Positions 25,664 through 33,992 of a stretch of 64,000 nt of DNA are shown piece after piece. The position numbers were made by a program, and so were the translations under genes. The notes below the pieces were generated by a model that made no database searches, was not told the origin of the DNA, and saw nothing but the letters and a program-made list of their open reading frames with translations. The stretch's first letter is position 1. Every line of letters starts with the position of its first letter. Source of the stretch: Amycolatopsis sp. FBCC-B4732 (GTDB lineage Bacteria; Actinomycetota; Actinomycetes; Mycobacteriales; Pseudonocardiaceae); contig NZ_CP095376.1 of assembly GCF_023008405.1 (NCBI RefSeq), forward strand, positions 2,380,001 through 2,444,000, in the 5' to 3' direction.

Positions 25664-26191
25664 ATGTTCAAGAAGATCCGCCAGAAGGTCGACGAGGCCA
25701 CCCAGCAGGGCGCGGCCCGCGGTGCGCAAGCTTTCCAGCAGCACGCGGAGCAGTTCCGGCGGGCGGCCGCGGCCCAGGGGCACGACATCACTCCGCAGCT
25801 GCCGACGCCGCAGCTCGCCGCGCAGGCTTTCCGGTCGATGACCGCCGATCCCGCGATGGCCGCGTTCCTGGCGCTGCCCGCCGAAGAGCAGCTGCGCCAG
25901 CAGCAGGAACTGCAGGCCTACGGCACCGAGCTGCGGCGGCTGTACGACACCGGCGAGCCGGCCACCCTCGTCGTCCGCGCGCTGGAGCCCACCGACCGGA
26001 CGGTCGCCGGGCAGGCCCGGTACACCGCGACGCTGGAGGTCACCCGCGCCGACGGCAGCACCTACCGGACCGTCGCTCCGCTGATCACGCCGCTGGCGAC
26101 GATCCAGCAGTACGCGCCCGGCACCCGGCACGAGGCCCGCGTCGACCCGGCCGACCCGGCGAAGGTCGCCGTGTTCGGCCCGATCGACTAG
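25664..26191 (+). CDS. Hypothetical protein with DUF3592-like C-terminal domain
   Basis: This 175-residue soluble protein starts at an ATG behind GCAGGAG. The N-terminal 90 residues are amphipathic helix rich in Q, A and E (MFKKIRQKVDEATQQGAARG, EQLRQQQELQAYG). The last 80 residues form a small beta-domain (ATLVVRALEPTD, ARYTATLEVTRADG, ARVDPADPAKVAVFG) like those that follow membrane segments in DUF3592-type proteins. The same domain ends the next two genes, which lie 9 bases and again 9 bases further on. They form a three-gene operon, probably with an envelope role; no specific function can be given. Confidence 0.65.
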   Translation: MFKKIRQKVDEATQQGAARGAQAFQQHAEQFRRAAAAQGHDITPQLPTPQLAAQAFRSMTADPAMAAFLALPAEEQLRQQQELQAYGTELRRLYDTGEPATLVVRALEPTDRTVAGQARYTATLEVTRADGSTYRTVAPLITPLATIQQYAPGTRHEARVDPADPAKVAVFGPID

Positions 26192-26200
26192 GGGGACGCG

Positions 26201-27013
26201 GTGTTCGCCTTCGGACTGCCGGGGGACCCGCGGCCGGGCCGGCGCGGGCGGCGGCTGTGGCTGCTCGGGGTGCCCACGACGCTCGCCTGGGCGGCCGCGG
26301 GCTGGTCCGGCTCGCTCGGGCTGCTGGACGGCTTCCGGCTGATGTCGCTGAACCGCGTCGACGCGTGGGGGGCCGACGCGGGCCCGACGGCTTCGCTGGT
26401 GCTGTTCTTCAGCCTCGCGATCACGGTCGCGTCCTCGCTCGGCTTCGCGATGCTGTGGGCGGCGGGCCCGTCCCTGGACCGGCTGGCCACCGGCTTCCGG
26501 GCGGGCTCGCTCACCACGGCGCTCGGCGTGGCGCTGGGCAGCGGGCTGGCGATCCCGTCGTGGACGCCGCCGGAGTCGGTGGGGCGGCGGCTGCCGTTCC
26601 TCGACGGCGACGCCGAGCCGTGGTCCGATGTGGACTGGGTCGTCTACTACGAGCCCTACCTGGTGCCGGCGGTGGCCGCGCTGGTGGCACTGGTGCTGAT
26701 CGCGGTGCAGCTGCGGACGTCCCTCACCGAGGCGGAGGCCGACGACCGGGCCGAAGCCCTGCGCCGCACCGGCCGGGAAGTGACCGGCCACGTCACGCAC
26801 GTCGAGTTCACCAACGTCTGGGTGCTGGGGAACCCGCGGTTCGTCGTCCACGTCCGGTTCCCGGCGGAGACGGGCGAGTGCACGGTGGTGACGACGATGA
26901 TCACGCCGTTCCTCCAGGCCCCGACCCGCGGTTCCCGGGTGCGGGTCCGGTACGACCCCCAAAACCCGGAAGCCGTGCTGGTGGAACCGGATCCGGCCGA
27001 ATCACCCTTCTGA
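26201..27013 (+). CDS. Membrane protein with DUF3592-like C-terminal domain
   Basis: This is a 270-residue protein with a GTG start. Four hydrophobic segments are evident: LWLLGVPTTLAWAAAGWSGS, then SLVLFFSLAITVASSLGFAM, TTALGVALGSGLAI and LVPAVAALVALVLIAVQL. A cytoplasmic beta-domain follows (residues about 185-270), with VTGHVTHVEFTNVW, FVVHVRFPAE and VRVRYDPQNPEAVLVEPD. The VRYDPxNPxxV ending is the hallmark of DUF3592-like domains. It is the middle member of the operon of three related genes. Confidence 0.65.
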   Translation: MFAFGLPGDPRPGRRGRRLWLLGVPTTLAWAAAGWSGSLGLLDGFRLMSLNRVDAWGADAGPTASLVLFFSLAITVASSLGFAMLWAAGPSLDRLATGFRAGSLTTALGVALGSGLAIPSWTPPESVGRRLPFLDGDAEPWSDVDWVVYYEPYLVPAVAALVALVLIAVQLRTSLTEAEADDRAEALRRTGREVTGHVTHVEFTNVWVLGNPRFVVHVRFPAETGECTVVTTMITPFLQAPTRGSRVRVRYDPQNPEAVLVEPDPAESPF

Positions 27014-27022
27014 GGAGCTTTC

Positions 27023-27859
27023 GTGTCCCTTGCCGCCCTGCTGCGCGGCTTCCTCGGCGGTGGTGTCGCCGGGGGCGCGCTGAGTGCCTTCGTCACCGGC
27101 ATCATCCTCGAAGACGTCCCGCTCATCCTGACCGGCGTGGGCCTGCCCGTCGCCTACGGTGTGCTGCTGTTCGTGGCCGGCGTGCCACGCCGTGCCCGTG
27201 AGGCGGCCGTCGTTCCCCGCGTCGCGCTCGCGAAGATCGAAAGCCGGCGCGCCGGGGGTACGGAAACGGGCGACGTGCCGGTCACCCTCGTGCTCACCGT
27301 CGCTCCCGACGGGCAGCCGTCGTTCCGCGTCGAGATCGTCCACCACGTCAACCTGGCCGACCTGCCCGACGTCCGGGCGGGGGACGTCCTCGTGGTCCAG
27401 TACCCGCCGGACCGGCCGTGGCTGGCGAAGGTCGTGCCGGTCCCGGGGGCGCAGTGGCGGCGCCGGGCGGCGGACGCGGTCGTCGAGTCCGCGCCCGAGT
27501 CCGCCGTGGTCGCGCCGCCGCCGGAGGGGTGCGCGGTCACCGTGGCCGCCTTGCTGGGCCTGCTGCTCGGCGCCGCGATCGTCGTGGGGCCCCACCGGGT
27601 GGAGCTGTTCAGCAGCCACGAGGAGGAGCCGGGTTCGTCGTCCACCACGGTGGTGACGTCGTCCTCCTCGTCGGTGTCCATGACGATCGTCGTGGACTCG
27701 CCGGACGGATTGCGCGGTGCCCTCGAGTCTTCGGGACTGCCGGCGGAGCTGATCCCCGACCTGGAGCGGCAGGCGGCGAAGGCCCTCGACGCCGGAGGGC
27801 AGCGGAGGTGGCAGTTCACGGTCGGCGACGTCACCGTCCAGGTCATCCTGCCGCGCTGA
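27023..27859 (+). CDS. Membrane protein with DUF3592-like core
   Basis: This 278-residue protein starts at a GTG behind GAGGAG. It has two N-terminal hydrophobic helices (FLGGGVAGGALSAFVTGIIL and LILTGVGLPVAYGVLLFVAG). A beta-domain follows (VPVTLVLTVAPDGQPSFRVE, VRAGDVLVVQYPPDRPWLAKV), then a third helix (AVTVAALLGLLLGAAIVVG). The tail includes an eight-serine/threonine-rich linker and ends in a small extracytoplasmic-looking domain. It is the last gene of the operon, and its stop lies three bases from the stop of the convergent STAS gene. Function unknown. Confidence 0.65.
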   Translation: MSLAALLRGFLGGGVAGGALSAFVTGIILEDVPLILTGVGLPVAYGVLLFVAGVPRRAREAAVVPRVALAKIESRRAGGTETGDVPVTLVLTVAPDGQPSFRVEIVHHVNLADLPDVRAGDVLVVQYPPDRPWLAKVVPVPGAQWRRRAADAVVESAPESAVVAPPPEGCAVTVAALLGLLLGAAIVVGPHRVELFSSHEEEPGSSSTTVVTSSSSSVSMTIVVDSPDGLRGALESSGLPAELIPDLERQAAKALDAGGQRRWQFTVGDVTVQVILPR

Positions 27860-27862
27860 GGC

Positions 27863-28279
27863 TCAGCTGAGGGCGGGCCGCCGGCTCGTCGACGCCGTGC
27901 AGAGCGCCAGCCGCTCGCGGGCGAGCGTCAGCGTCGGGTAGACCGGCAGCAGGTGCTCGAGGCGCAGCGCCGCGATCGGCCGCACGACGGCGTGCTGGTC
28001 GCTGGCGATCACGCACGGGATGCCGGCGGCGTGCGCTTCGCCGGTGGTCAGCAGCAGGATCCGCAGGGCTTCGGCCGAGCAGAAGCCGACCCGGGTGAGG
28101 TCCACGAGCAGCGCTTTCGGGCGCTTGCGCAGCTCCGCGGTGAGGCGGGCGAACAGGCGCTCGGCGATGTGCTGGTCGAGGTCGCCGACGGCGGCCAGCA
28201 CAGTGGCCTCGCCGGTCGCGGTGATCGTGACGGTCGTGGTGCGCCGGTGGAACCGGGCTACCGGGTCGTCAGTGCGCAT
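27863..28279 (-). CDS. STAS-domain anti-anti-sigma factor
   Basis: This 138-residue protein is a single STAS domain (about residues 18-120). The strand LAAVGDLD is followed by LLVDLTRVGFCSAEALRIL, where S68 sits at the position phosphorylated in SpoIIAA-type antagonists. STAS proteins release a sigma factor by binding its anti-sigma kinase when dephosphorylated. No kinase or sigma gene is adjacent, so the partner is elsewhere. An in-frame ATG 12 codons upstream (28315) is possible; the inner ATG was chosen because the extension is poorly protein-like. Confidence 0.8.
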   Translation of the reverse strand: MRTDDPVARFHRRTTTVTITATGEATVLAAVGDLDQHIAERLFARLTAELRKRPKALLVDLTRVGFCSAEALRILLLTTGEAHAAGIPCVIASDQHAVVRPIAALRLEHLLPVYPTLTLARERLALCTASTSRRPALS

Positions 28280-28411
28280 GGTTGCTGCCACCTCCGGTGT
28301 GGACGGCGGCTCCACGGAGCCAGGCCGACGCGAAGTGCGTCACGGCTGCTGGGTTGAACCGCGGATACCTGTGCTCTTACCCAGAACTCGCGCGGCTGAA
28401 GCACCGCGTTC

Positions 28412-28960
28412 TCACCCGGCCGGGTACTGCTCCTTTTCGAGCGGCCGGGCCAGGTGGACGGCGTTGCGCACCAGCGTGGCGTTGGTCGACGCGACGGCTT
28501 CGGGAGTCTCGTCGAGGTCGTTGTAGTCGCCGCCTTGCATGGCTTCGCCGTTCCAGTAGGTGCCGCCCTGCGCCGGGATCGAGAACCCGGTGTCGTTGAG
28601 CGCCTGGAACAGGTCGGCGATGATCTTGTGCGCGCCGTCCTCGTTCCCGACCGCGGCGGCCACAGCGACCTTGCCGAACATCGCCGGGCGGCCGTCCTCG
28701 TCCGTTTCGGACAATTCGGCGTCGAGCCGTTCCAGCACGCGCTGCGCGACGCTGGACATGTGCCCGACCCACGTCGGCGTGGCTATGAGCAGGATGTCGG
28801 CCTCGTGGATCTTGGCGCGGATCGACGGCCACGCGTCGCCGTGGCCCATGTCGGCTTCCACCCCGGGCCGGACGTCGTAGTCGACGACGCGCACGGTCTC
28901 GCCGGTCACGCCCTGCCGCGCGAAGAGCTCGAGCAGCCGCGACGTGATCAGGTCGCGCAT
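28412..28960 (-). CDS. Flavodoxin-family NAD(P)H oxidoreductase lacking its first strand
   Basis: This 182-residue protein follows flavodoxin-like reductases closely from helix 1 onward: RVVDYDVRPGVEADMGHGD, ILLIATPTWVGHMSSVAQRV, VAVAAAVGNEDGAHKIIADL and GGTYWNG. It begins at an ATG with GGAGG five bases upstream. Relatives start about 20 residues earlier with a beta strand and phosphate-binding loop of the type ALVVNCTLKPSPxxSNTE, and I cannot find that segment in any nearby frame. Flavin binding may be weakened or lost. It is a single gene with no obvious partner. Confidence 0.7.
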   Translation of the reverse strand: MRDLITSRLLELFARQGVTGETVRVVDYDVRPGVEADMGHGDAWPSIRAKIHEADILLIATPTWVGHMSSVAQRVLERLDAELSETDEDGRPAMFGKVAVAAAVGNEDGAHKIIADLFQALNDTGFSIPAQGGTYWNGEAMQGGDYNDLDETPEAVASTNATLVRNAVHLARPLEKEQYPAG

Positions 28961-29072
28961 CGGTACCTCCGTGATCGGCGTGGGCGCCGGGGTTTCCCCG
29001 CTCGCCGGGCGGTAAACCGCGGTCGATCTTGCTCGGCAAGGCACCCACGGCGTCACCGGCGACGCCGGCTGA

Positions 29073-29639
29073 TCAGAGGAAGCTTTCGCCGAGGAGACCG
29101 GAGCGGTCCGGGATGCCGGCGGCGACGCGCAGCCGCGCGAACTCGATCGCCAGTGCCTCCGGGGGGAAGTGGGCGTTGAGGCCGCTGGGGTTGGGCACGA
29201 TCCACACGCGGGCGCCGCCGATCGTCGTGGGCTGCGGGCCGAGCTGGGCGGCCGGGGCGCCGAACGCTGCCCGGTAACCCGTCACGCCCAGCACCGCCAG
29301 CCACTCCGGTCCGATCTCGCGGATCCGCTCGGCCAGGTCGCGGCCGCCGTCGGCGAGTTCGGCGCGGGACAGCTGGGCGGCGCGGGCCGTCGGGCGGCGG
29401 ACGATGCTGGTGATGCCCAGGCCCCAGCCGAGCAGGAGACGCTCTTCCTCCGCGCGCAGGCGGCGGGGCGTGAACCCCGATCGGTGCAGGGCGGGCCAGA
29501 ACCGGTTGCCCGGGGTGTGGAAGCTGTGCCCGGCCGCCGCCGACGTGAGGCCGGGGTTGATGCCGGCGAACACCACCCGCAGTCCCTCGGCCAGCACGTC
29601 CGGCAACACCGCGTCCGCACCACTTCCCGGATCCCGCAC
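29073..29639 (-). CDS. mug: G/U mismatch-specific DNA glycosylase (Mug)
   Basis: This 188-residue uracil-DNA-glycosylase superfamily protein of the Mug/TDG family excises uracil or thymine opposite guanine. It shows motif 1 GINPG (residues 26-30), the following HTPGNRFWPALHRSGFTPRR that the family shares, GLGITSIVRRPTARA, and motif 2 WIVPNPSGLNAHF. The GTG giving MRDPGSGAD was chosen because the upstream in-frame segment is glycine- and proline-rich. Length and motifs are normal, so it is probably active. It is a single gene. Confidence 0.9.
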   Translation of the reverse strand: MRDPGSGADAVLPDVLAEGLRVVFAGINPGLTSAAAGHSFHTPGNRFWPALHRSGFTPRRLRAEEERLLLGWGLGITSIVRRPTARAAQLSRAELADGGRDLAERIREIGPEWLAVLGVTGYRAAFGAPAAQLGPQPTTIGGARVWIVPNPSGLNAHFPPEALAIEFARLRVAAGIPDRSGLLGESFL

Positions 29640-29708
29640 GCCTTCGACTTTACCGCCGGGCGGACCCGCCGGTGAGCACGTCCCGGCGCCGGTCGTGCGC
29701 ACCTCGGA

Positions 29709-30851
29709 TCAGCCCGGCATGTCGTGCGTCGAGCAGTGGATCCCGCCGCCGCCGGCGGCGATGGCGTCGATCGGGACCAGGACCACCTCGCGGCCCGGGA
29801 AGTGCTCCGCCAGGATGCCGTGGGCGCGGTCGTCAGCCGCGGAGTCGCCGAACTTCGGGAGGAACACCGCGCCGTTGGCCACGTAGAAGTTCGCGTACGA
29901 CGACACGAACGCGTCGCCGCGGCCGGTGATCCGGTCCGGGTCGGGCTGGGGGAGGTCCACGACCTCGAGGCGCCGCCCGGCGGCGTCGGTGGCCTCGGTG
30001 AGCACTCCGCGGGCCTGGTCGCCGGCGCGGGACCAGACGTCCGGCGGCCCGCCCGGGAAAGCCTTGTCCAGCACCACGACCCCCGGCGCGACGTAGCGGA
30101 CGAGGCAGTCGACGTGCGCGTCGGTGATGTCCTCGCCGCGCACGCCCGCGAGCCAGATCACCGTGCTGACGCCGAGGGTGGTCTTGAGCTCGGCTTCGAC
30201 CCGCTGCCGGTCCTTGCCGGGGTTGCGGTTGTCGTTGACCAGCGAGCTTTCCGTGACCAGCAACGTGCCGCCGCCGTCGGTCTCCAGCGCGCCGCCCTCC
30301 GCGACCAGCGGGGCCACGACGCGGGGGAGCCGGTACTCCGCCAGCACCGCGCGCGCGACGCCGGAGTCGTTCGGGTGCTGCTGCTTGCCGCCCCAGCCGT
30401 TGAAGCCGAAGTCGATGCCGGCCGGCTTTCCGCCCTCCTGGACGAAAACCGGTGCCGTGTCGCGGGCCCACAGGTCGTCGGTCGGGATGGGGACGACCTC
30501 GACGTCGGTGCCCACGGCGGCCTGCGCCTGGTTCCGGTCCGCGGGTTTCGCGAGCAGGACGACGTTCTCGAACCCGGCCACGGCACGGGCCAGCCGCGCG
30601 ATGTCCGCCTGGACGTCGGGCAGGTCGGCGCCCCAGATCCCCGCCGACGACGGCCAGGACATGAGCGTGCGGGCGTGGTGCTCCCATTCGGCACCGAAGG
30701 TCCGCGCGGCCGGGGCAGGGCTCACGGCCGGCGAGCCTGGCGAGCCTGGCGAGCCCGGCGGGGTCCGCGTGGTGCACGCGGCGAGGGCGGTGGCGCCCAG
30801 CCCGGCCAAAGCCGTGAGAGCGCCGCGGCGGGACAGGAGTTCGGGTGGCAT
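29709..30851 (-). CDS. Exported agmatine-deiminase-family protein
   Basis: This 380-residue protein belongs to the agmatine deiminase/peptidyl-arginine deiminase family, which hydrolyses guanidino groups. Family blocks are TLMSWPSS, DDLWARDTAPVFV, FGFNGWGGK, LVAEGGALETDGGGTLLVTE, DAHVDCLVRY and the catalytic cysteine in GGGGIHCSTHDMPG (C373). The N-terminus has a twin-arginine-like SRRGALTALAGLGATALAAC with a lipobox, so it is probably a Tat-exported lipoprotein, unusual for an enzyme normally cytoplasmic in polyamine metabolism. A GSPGSPGSP linker follows. A strong TetR-type palindrome lies 18 bp upstream. Confidence 0.85.
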   Translation of the reverse strand: MPPELLSRRGALTALAGLGATALAACTTRTPPGSPGSPGSPAVSPAPAARTFGAEWEHHARTLMSWPSSAGIWGADLPDVQADIARLARAVAGFENVVLLAKPADRNQAQAAVGTDVEVVPIPTDDLWARDTAPVFVQEGGKPAGIDFGFNGWGGKQQHPNDSGVARAVLAEYRLPRVVAPLVAEGGALETDGGGTLLVTESSLVNDNRNPGKDRQRVEAELKTTLGVSTVIWLAGVRGEDITDAHVDCLVRYVAPGVVVLDKAFPGGPPDVWSRAGDQARGVLTEATDAAGRRLEVVDLPQPDPDRITGRGDAFVSSYANFYVANGAVFLPKFGDSAADDRAHGILAEHFPGREVVLVPIDAIAAGGGGIHCSTHDMPG

Positions 30852-30868
30852 GACCCCAGCGTGACACT

Positions 30869-30886
30869 GACTGAAAATTCAGTCAA
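30869..30886. promoter_or_regulatory. TetR-type operator palindrome
   Basis: TGACTGAAAATTCAGTCA is an 18-bp inverted repeat with 8-bp arms around AA. It lies in the 77-bp gap between the TetR gene and the deiminase, both on the minus strand, 18 bp upstream of the deiminase start. The adjacent TetR protein is the natural candidate to bind it and repress the deiminase. Confidence 0.75.
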
Positions 30887-30928
30887 ATCGAAACCGACGG
30901 ATCGTCAGTGACCTCCGCGACAAGGGGG

Positions 30929-31483
30929 TCAGGAGCCGAGTTCGGCCGTGATCGCGCCGGACAGCAAGTCGCGTGCCCTGGCCAGGGGGAGCGTCCCGGA
31001 CAGCCACCGCTCCGACAGGCCTTCGACCAGCGCGGTCAGCCGCTCGGCGACGTCGTCCGCCGGGGCGGCCGGAGCCGCGGCCGCGACGAGCTCGGCGATC
31101 TCGGCGACCCACGTCCCGGTGGCGCCGGTCAGCCGGTCGCGCAGCCCGGGTTCGAACACCGCGCTGGCGCGCAGCTCGCCCCACGCGAGGCTGTTCTCCC
31201 GGACCTCGTCGACGTCCTGCAGCTCCAGCAGCAGGCTCTGCTCCAGCAGGACCCGCGCGTCCCCGGTGTCCGGCAGCGCCCGGGTCGTGTACCGCTCGGC
31301 GCGGTCGTTGACGTGGTCGAGCGTGGCGCTCAGCAGCCCGGCGCGGTCCTTGAAGTGGTAGTAGATGAGGCCCGTCGACGCCCCGGCTTCGGCCGCGACC
31401 TCTTCGACCCGCAGGCCGCGGACCCCGCTCCGCGCGATCACGGCGACCGCCGCCCGCAGGATGAGGTCGCGTTTGCCCGCCAC
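30929..31483 (-). CDS. TetR family transcriptional regulator
   Basis: This 184-residue regulator has the helix-turn-helix (residues 5-50) ILRAAVAVIARSGVRGLRVE, then EVAAEAGASTGLIYYHFKDR, typical of TetR proteins of the BetI-like kind. The ligand domain contains the acidic LLLELQDVDEVRENSLAWGEL segment. It stands immediately upstream of the deiminase with a palindromic operator between them, so it most likely represses that gene. Its own promoter region holds the terminator hairpin of the NRPS operon at 31525-31554. Confidence 0.85.
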   Translation of the reverse strand: MAGKRDLILRAAVAVIARSGVRGLRVEEVAAEAGASTGLIYYHFKDRAGLLSATLDHVNDRAERYTTRALPDTGDARVLLEQSLLLELQDVDEVRENSLAWGELRASAVFEPGLRDRLTGATGTWVAEIAELVAAAAPAAPADDVAERLTALVEGLSERWLSGTLPLARARDLLSGAITAELGS

Positions 31484-31524
31484 GCCGCCGCCTTCCGTTG
31501 ACCGAAGCTTCAGCCGACACCGTA

Positions 31525-31554
31525 GCGGGGTCCTCCGGGCCGGGAGGACCCCGC
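31525..31554. terminator. Hairpin terminator of the minus-strand NRPS operon
   Basis: A perfect 12-bp stem (GCGGGGTCCTCC with GGAGGACCCCGC, six-base loop) lies eight bases past the stop of the type II thioesterase on the minus strand. It separates the biosynthetic operon from the TetR gene. Confidence 0.75.
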
Positions 31555-31561
31555 CGCGGGG

Positions 31562-32329
31562 TCAGCCGGCCGCCGGGAGCGGGGACAGGGCCGGGATCCG
31601 GGTGGGCAGGGTCCGCCAGATCTCCGGGGTGTAGAAGTGCCCACCGGGGAGTTCGACGTGCCGGTAGCCGTTCCCGGCCAGCGCCCGCCACTGCTCGGCC
31701 GCGTCCGGGACGATCACGTCGTCGTCGGCGCCGGTCAGCACCTCCAGCGGGACGCTCGCCGTCGCGCCTTCGGGGGCCCGGAACGTGTCGCGGACCCGGA
31801 TGTCGGCCCGCATGAGCTCCAGGGCCATCTCGCTCAGCTCCGGGTCGTCGAGCACGTAGCCGGGTAGCAGGCCGTTGGTGCGCATCCACGCCACCAGCTG
31901 CTCGTCGGTGTCCTGCTGGGCCGGGAACATGTCCCGCGGGGTGAGCCCGCGGCTCGGCGCGTTCGCCGACGACACGATCAGCGTCTCCGGCAGCGGGCCG
32001 CCCCGCAGCCGCAGGCGGTGCGCCACCTCGAACGCCATCCAGCCGCCCATGCTGTGCCCGAACAACAGGTACGGGCGCGGGCGCGCGGCCGCGGTCACGG
32101 CGTCGGTCGCGTCTTCGGCGAGCGCGTCCCAGTCCGGGGCGAAGTCGTCGAGGAAACGGCCGTCGCGCCCCGGGTAGCAGATCGTCACCAGTTCGACGTC
32201 CGGCGGCAGCACGTCGGCCCACGGCAGGTACGGGCCGGAGCCGCCGCCGCAGAACCCGAGGCACACCAGCGTCTTCGCCGCGCCCGGGTTGGGTTTGGCG
32301 CGCACCACGGTGTTGCGGAGGTTGTCCAT
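31562..32329 (-). CDS. Type II thioesterase of the NRPS cluster
   Basis: This 255-residue alpha/beta hydrolase of the editing thioesterase family has the family entry LVCLGFCGGGSGPYLPWADV, YPGRDGRF, the elbow GHSMGGWMAFE (S93), the acid in VLTGADDDVI and the histidine in LPGGHFYTP. Type II thioesterases remove wrong acyl groups from carrier domains, or release aminoacyl groups from free-standing carriers. It follows the A-PCP protein by 13 bases, with AAAGGAG upstream, and ends the hydroxylase/A-PCP/thioesterase operon. It may therefore specifically service that A-PCP unit. Confidence 0.9.
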   Translation of the reverse strand: MDNLRNTVVRAKPNPGAAKTLVCLGFCGGGSGPYLPWADVLPPDVELVTICYPGRDGRFLDDFAPDWDALAEDATDAVTAAARPRPYLLFGHSMGGWMAFEVAHRLRLRGGPLPETLIVSSANAPSRGLTPRDMFPAQQDTDEQLVAWMRTNGLLPGYVLDDPELSEMALELMRADIRVRDTFRAPEGATASVPLEVLTGADDDVIVPDAAEQWRALAGNGYRHVELPGGHFYTPEIWRTLPTRIPALSPLPAAG

Positions 32330-32342
32330 CGCCGTGCTCCTT

Positions 32343-33992
32343 TCAGCTCGTGGCGAGCGCCGAGACGTGCTTGGCGAGGTCGGCCAGCCGGGGGTGCCGG
32401 TAGACGTCCTTTGTGGACACAGGAACGCCGAAGTTCTTCTTCAGCCGGGCGACCACGCGCAGCGCGACCAGCGAGTGCCCGCCGAGGGCGAAGAAGTCGT
32501 CGTCGGCGCCGACGCCGTCGCGGCCCAGCACCTCCGCCCAGACGTCCGCGATCAGCTCCTCGACCGGTCCGCTCGGGGCCGGGCCGCCGTCGGCCTCCGG
32601 CTCGGGCAGCGCGGCGGTGTCGAGCTTGCCGTTCGGCGTGCGCGGGAGCGTCTCGAGCCGGACGAACGCGGCCGGGACCATGTGTTCCGGCAGCTTTTCG
32701 GCCGCCGTCGCACGCGGGTCTCCGCCGCCGACGTGGTAGGCGATCAGCCGGTCGTCGCGCAGCACGACCGCCGCGGCGGTGACGCCGGGGGCCTCGCACA
32801 GCACCGCCTCGATCTCGCCGAGCTCGATCCGGTAGCCGCGCAGCTTCACCTGGCGGTCGAGCCGGCCGGTGAACTCCAAGGTGCCGCCGCCGGTCCAGCG
32901 GACCTCGTCGCCGGTCCGGTACAACCGCGTGCCCGGCAGGCCGAAGGGGTCGGGCAGGAACCGTTCGGCGGTCAGGCCCGCCCGGCCGAGGTACCCGGCC
33001 GAGAGTCGCGGCCCGGACAGGTACAGCTCACCCGAGGGCGCCGGCCGCAGGGCGGCGTCGAGGACGTGGGCCCGGATCCCGGCCAGCGGCACGCCGATGT
33101 GCGGGGCCGGGCCGGTGACCCACGTCGCCGTGGCGTCCACAGTGGACTCGGTCGGGCCGTAGAGGTTCAGCGCCTCCAGCCGGCTCGCGGCCAGTTCCCG
33201 CCACATCGGCTCCGGGATCGGCTCCCCGCCGACGAACAGCCGCAGCGGGCGGTCGAGCAGGTGCTCCCGCAACGCCGTCCAGTGCGACGGCGTCAGGTCG
33301 AGATCGGTGACACCGCAGTCGTCCAGCCACGCGGCGAGCGCGGCCGGGTCGGTGCGGTGGGCGTCGTCGAGGACCACGACGGTGTCGCCGCGGCAGACGC
33401 GTGCCCACTGCTGCACGGAGGCGTCGAAGGACACGCTGGCGTTCCAGGCGACGACCCGGGGCCCGGCCGCGTACATGCCCGCCTGCTCGAGCGCGGCGAC
33501 GAGCGCGGCCACCGCGCCGTGGTGCGCCGGGACGCCCTTGGGGCGCCCGGTCGAGCCGGACGTGTAGATCACGTAGGCGGGATCGAAGTCCGACACGGCG
33601 GTGTCGGCCGCGGCCGGTCCCTCCGCACCGGGTGCGACGACGACCGCGTCCGCCGGGAGCCAGCCCGGCGTCGTCGCCGAGACCAGGGCCCGGATCGCCG
33701 CGTCACCGGCCATGAAGGCCAGCCGGTCGGCCGGGTACGCCGGGTCGAGGGGGACGTAGGCGGCGCCGGTCCGCCAGACGGCGAGCAGGGCCACCACGAG
33801 GTCGGTGCCCCGGCCGAGAGCGACCCCGACGCGGTCGCCGCGCCCGACGCCGTGAGCGCGCAGGGCGCCGGCCAGCGCGGCGCTTCGGCGGTCGAGTTCG
33901 GCGAAGGTCAGCGCGGAATCGGTGTCCCGCACGGCGATCCGCTCGGGCGCGCGGCGGACCGCGTCGCGGAAGCGGGGGAGCAGGCCGGCCAT
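32343..33992 (-). CDS. Free-standing NRPS adenylation-carrier didomain
   Basis: This 549-residue A-PCP protein has no condensation domain. The A domain (residues 1-460) shows [33 protein letters not shown] and the catalytic lysine in TPNGKLD. The PCP (about 465-545) has [15 protein letters not shown]. Aligning by eye to GrsA gives the pocket D-A-Q-D-V-G-L-V-D-K, close to the glutamine code DAQDLGVVDK, so glutamine or a close relative is the predicted substrate; this is inference. Its start overlaps the hydroxylase stop (TGATG). Such A-PCP units commonly hold an amino acid while it is hydroxylated, then pass it on. Confidence 0.9.
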   Translation of the reverse strand: MAGLLPRFRDAVRRAPERIAVRDTDSALTFAELDRRSAALAGALRAHGVGRGDRVGVALGRGTDLVVALLAVWRTGAAYVPLDPAYPADRLAFMAGDAAIRALVSATTPGWLPADAVVVAPGAEGPAAADTAVSDFDPAYVIYTSGSTGRPKGVPAHHGAVAALVAALEQAGMYAAGPRVVAWNASVSFDASVQQWARVCRGDTVVVLDDAHRTDPAALAAWLDDCGVTDLDLTPSHWTALREHLLDRPLRLFVGGEPIPEPMWRELAASRLEALNLYGPTESTVDATATWVTGPAPHIGVPLAGIRAHVLDAALRPAPSGELYLSGPRLSAGYLGRAGLTAERFLPDPFGLPGTRLYRTGDEVRWTGGGTLEFTGRLDRQVKLRGYRIELGEIEAVLCEAPGVTAAAVVLRDDRLIAYHVGGGDPRATAAEKLPEHMVPAAFVRLETLPRTPNGKLDTAALPEPEADGGPAPSGPVEELIADVWAEVLGRDGVGADDDFFALGGHSLVALRVVARLKKNFGVPVSTKDVYRHPRLADLAKHVSALATS

